Shown one piece after another: positions 61,910-64,000 of a stretch of DNA of 64,000 nucleotides; the stretch's first letter is position 1; the number at the start of each line of letters is the position of its first letter. Position numbers and translations under genes: made by a program. This DNA comes from Takifugu bimaculatus (taxonomy: Eukaryota; Chordata; Actinopteri; Tetraodontiformes; Tetraodontidae). The notes below the pieces were generated by a model, which was given only the letters and a program-made list of their open reading frames with translations, made no database searches and was not told the DNA's origin. The stretch spans positions 14,197,488 through 14,261,487 of the forward strand of contig CP034983.1 of assembly GCA_004026145.2 (NCBI GenBank). The letters are read 5' to 3'.

Positions 61910-64000
61910 CTAAAACATATAAAATAGATTTTCTTCACATCTGCATTTAATGCTGCATCTTTCACAATCTATCATGGCCATCATTAAATATGCACTCACT
62001 TGACTTTAGTGTGGTCTTGAAGTTCAACATTAAGGGTTTCGGGTAGCAGCAGGGACAAGCAACCTGCAATTAGCGGAACTATTCCATATATAAGCATAGG
62101 GATCTTGTGGTGGTAGACCTCCAGGAGTCTGATCAGGGGGGTGACTGTTCCCGCCACGCGACCGCACACAGAATTTAGACCCACACCATTCTGCCTGCAA
62201 GAAAAGAAAATGTCTCCTCAGCCTCGATGTCTTTTTTAAAGATTTAAATTTCATACATGCTGCTGTTTTTATATATCAACAGATTTGGAATAACAATGCT
62301 GTATATTCATGCATTTACCTTCAAAAGAGAAGTTTTTTAAAATGTTTAGAACGTTACCCATGAGGTCAATTCACCTCAAAGTGGTGGGGTAGAGTTCTGG
62401 AGTATAAACATAAGCTGTGCTGAAAGAGGCAGATACAAAATATTTCCCAAGTACAGCGATGACTGTAACCACCAGAGGAAGGTCTGAAAATTGAATGCAA
62501 CAATCCATGTTGAAGAAAAATGAAAAAAAATCTAATAATTAAAAAAGCATACAAAACTCTGTACCTTTTGGAATTGCAAGGATCAAAAGACAAGCAGCAC
62601 CCCCAAAAGACAGAAAACCCGCTTGGCTTAGTCTCCTCCCCAAACGCTGAGTCAGAACAAAATTGCTCAGGACTGCAGGAATTTCCACAATACCAAAGAT
62701 GAACTGAGTGAGGAAGATGTTCACGCCGAAGTTTCCGACATTCAGACTCAATCCATAATAGAGCATACTTGATGAAAACCTGGTGTCAGATTTGGAGAAA
62801 CAATAAATTTAGGGTATCATGAGTAGCATACTTTTTAATTAAACATTTTACACCAAGTGTAGCTCAGCAATGACGTGAAATCCAGTGGCTCATCCATCTA
62901 TGAGGGAATTTCTTATGTTTCCTTGAAAAAAACAAACCTACCAGATAAATCCCATGATGAGTGTACGATTTCTTAAATAGGGTGTGGTAAAGATGTCCAA
63001 CATGTTCTCTTTCTTTCCCTGCGCCCTCTATTTCCAACTGATCAAAACAAAGGAAGAAGAAAAATATGGTAATAATGATATACAGGCTTTTTCTTCTTCT
63101 ACTACCTACACCCCCTGAACTTTTGTTTGTGGCAACCCATGTTGCTGCCACCCGCACAGGAGCCGTTGTGGAAACAGTGCGGCCACAGATTATGCAGATT
63201 TGTGCCAATATTCTTTCAAGGGTTGCTGATCCACTTTGTGTGACTTGAAACTGCAAACAATCTGCTCACAGAATCCTTGAGAGATTGTTCTCATTTGGAT
63301 ATCCCAGTAGAATCAGAGCAATAACAGAGGAAATTCCAAAAGTACAAATCGCACAGACCTGTCAGCTATGATGCTACAGACCTTATCTAACAGATTCTGC
63401 GGTATCTTCCTCCTGTTCACCCTTGCTGCCCTCAGAAGCTCCTTTTGCACCTCTTCCTTCTTGCCCCGAGTCATTAGCCAGCGGGCAGACTCTGGGAGAA
63501 GCCTGAAGGAGAAAACAGATCCAGAATCAGTGACGTTCATAACATTTCTGTCAGACTTGTATTAGTGACTCCAGATGATGCCTACCAGTAAAACAATCCC
63601 ACGAGGAGAATCAGAGGGCTGAAGAAGATGAGCTGCAGCGTCCTCCAGTTGCTGATCAAATAGGCAATTCCAGGCAGCAGCATCAGTCCAACAGGGTAAG
63701 AAAGCAGGATCATCGTGGTGCAAAATGCCGAGTGTGAGGGACCAGTCCACTCTATGCCTGAAGGACAATGATAGATTCACCTTCTCTTGTATAACAACAT
63801 CATGCAAGGACAGAGTCTGTTTCACTTTCAGTTCAACAAACTCATCTCCGGGGACACTGCAGGCAAGACAGAGGTTTCTTTACTGGTTTGAAAAGTGCAG
63901 TTCTTAACTTACCTATCACAGTTGCTTGCATTACAAGTACTCCTGTAACCCCACAGAAAAATTTCAGGATAATGTAAACATAAATGTTGGGTGAGAAAGC
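61849..64000 (-). CDS. slc22a13: SLC22-family organic ion transporter, slc22a13-like, 5' part beyond window
   Basis: SLC22 proteins are 12-TM major-facilitator carriers of organic anions and cations in the plasma membrane; SLC22A13 (OAT10) carries urate and nicotinate. Exons on the minus strand run from 63913-64000 (cut by the edge) to the stop at 61849-61851. Signatures in order are VIG-IEWTGPS (TM4 region), NWRTLQLI, LLPESARWLMTRGKKEE in the central loop, TPYLRNRTLIMGFIW, YYGLSLNVGNFG (TM7), VLGKYFVSASFSTAYVYTPE, LYPTTLRQNGVGL, and LLPETLNVEL after TM12. The exon of 215 bp at 62565-62779 is a size I associate with this family. Family assignment is secure; the A13 subtype is inferred from similarity and from synteny with XIRP1. 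One exon seems to hold an extra base. Confidence 0.85.
62000..62194 (-). CDS. slc22a13: slc22 exon, TM11-TM12
   Basis: From ttttcttgcag to AAAGTCAA|GTGAGT. It reads QNGVGLNSVCGRVAGTVTP, IPMLIYGIVPLIAGCLSLLL and PETLNVELQDHTKVK. The LPET motif after TM12 marks the start of the cytoplasmic tail. Confidence 0.9.
62375..62483 (-). CDS. slc22a13: slc22 exon, TM10 region
   Basis: From ttcaattttcag to ACTTTGAG|GTGAAT. It reads LPLVVTVIAVLGKYF, ASFSTAYVYTPELYPTTL and a split arginine codon. The YTPELYPT word is a strong SLC22 signature. Confidence 0.9.
62565..62779 (-). CDS. slc22a13: slc22 exon, TM7-TM8
   Basis: 215 bp from ctgacaccag to CCAAAAG|GTACAG. It reads FSSSMLYYGLSLNVGNFGVN, then FGIVEIPAVL and RLGRRLSQAG, the family's TM7, TM8 and the loop between TM8 and TM9. 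The frame is intact. Confidence 0.9.
62942..63037 (-). CDS. slc22a13: slc22 exon (end of central loop, into TM7) with an apparent extra base
   Basis: It starts after ttttgatcag in phase 0 as LEIEGAGKE and must end in the frame of LDIFTTPYLRNRTLIMGFIW (donor ATCTG|GTAGGT). These two frames differ by one base around 63,007-63,018 (an A/G-rich stretch on the minus strand). An alternative acceptor at 63,027 (ggaaatag) would keep one frame but loses the LEIEGAGK residues, which resemble other fish family members as I recall them. Confidence 0.7.
63382..63502 (-). CDS. slc22a13: slc22 exon (central cytoplasmic loop start)
   Basis: It starts after ttttctccttcag and encodes LLPESARWLMTRGKKEEVQK and then AARVNRRKIPQNLLDK. 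PES-RWL is the hallmark after TM6. The donor is GATAAG|GTCTGT, phase 0. Confidence 0.85.
63586..63757 (-). CDS. slc22a13: slc22 exon (TM5-TM6 region, IEWTGPS motif)
   Basis: It starts after ccttcag and ends TACTG|GTAGGC. It reads IEWTGPSHSAF, then two hydrophobic segments separated by NWRTLQL. It joins the neighbouring exons in frame, and the split W codon (TG|G) is typical of this family. Confidence 0.85.
63913..64000 (-). CDS. slc22a13: slc22 exon, partial at window edge (TM3-TM4 region)
   Basis: Minus-strand reading AFSPNIYVYIILKFFCGVTG and VLVMQATVIG ends at GATAG|GTAAGT in phase 1. The hydrophobic stretch is a membrane segment. The 5' border lies outside the window. Confidence 0.8.

Noticed and set aside
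1..64000. CRISPR arrays, operons, prokaryotic or phage systems
   Set aside because: Introns, microsatellites and vertebrate gene families show this is eukaryotic nuclear DNA. No regularly spaced repeats with unique spacers are present.

Overview
The window is vertebrate nuclear DNA, most likely from a teleost fish (probably a spiny-rayed species). It has short GT-AG introns, dense (CA)n/(TG)n microsatellites, and two vertebrate-specific gene families at its right end. About 80% of it, roughly positions 1-52,600, holds no protein-coding gene that I can support. The many short ORFs there look like chance ORFs or read through microsatellites.

Left and centre (1-52,600): intergenic or intronic DNA with many simple repeats, G-rich and C-rich runs, AT-rich stretches rich in homeodomain-type words, and CpG-richer patches. 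The main non-gene items are a near-perfect 270-bp repeat pair (26,443-26,712 and 29,799-30,068), an AT-rich imperfect inverted repeat at 21,040-21,111, exact matches to PBX-MEIS/PREP, RFX X-box and MEF2 consensus words, and a possible 5' exon of an unidentified minus-strand gene ending at 4,930. Some blocks look like candidate conserved enhancers, which only alignment can confirm.

Right, plus strand (52,637-60,467): a Xin actin-binding-repeat (XIRP) family gene. I resolve six small phase-matched N-terminal exons, one 3.95-kb exon carrying the XIRP1-like body, a downstream exon encoding the first zinc finger of an EPLIN/XIRP2-type LIM domain, and a tentative last exon. The small exons end in phase 0. 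Both the large exon and the LIM exon begin in phase 0, so two products are predicted: a long form of about 1,670 residues if repaired, and a short LIM form of about 418 residues that skips the large exon. The large exon has four single-base frame breaks, all +1, with good family similarity on both sides of each.

Right edge, minus strand (61,849-64,000, continuing past the edge): the 3' two-thirds of an SLC22-family solute carrier, most like SLC22A13, in eight recognisable exons. One of these also seems to contain a single extra base. In human, SLC22A13 and XIRP1 both lie in 3p22.2, so the pairing fits conserved synteny and favours xirp1 over xirp2. Between the genes lies a GC-rich, internally repetitive segment with LTR-like features (about 60,890-61,400).

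The two genes have no evident functional link: one encodes a striated-muscle or stereocilia actin-associated scaffold, the other a plasma-membrane organic-ion transporter. The repeated +1 breaks in two unrelated genes on opposite strands suggest assembly indels rather than two decaying genes.
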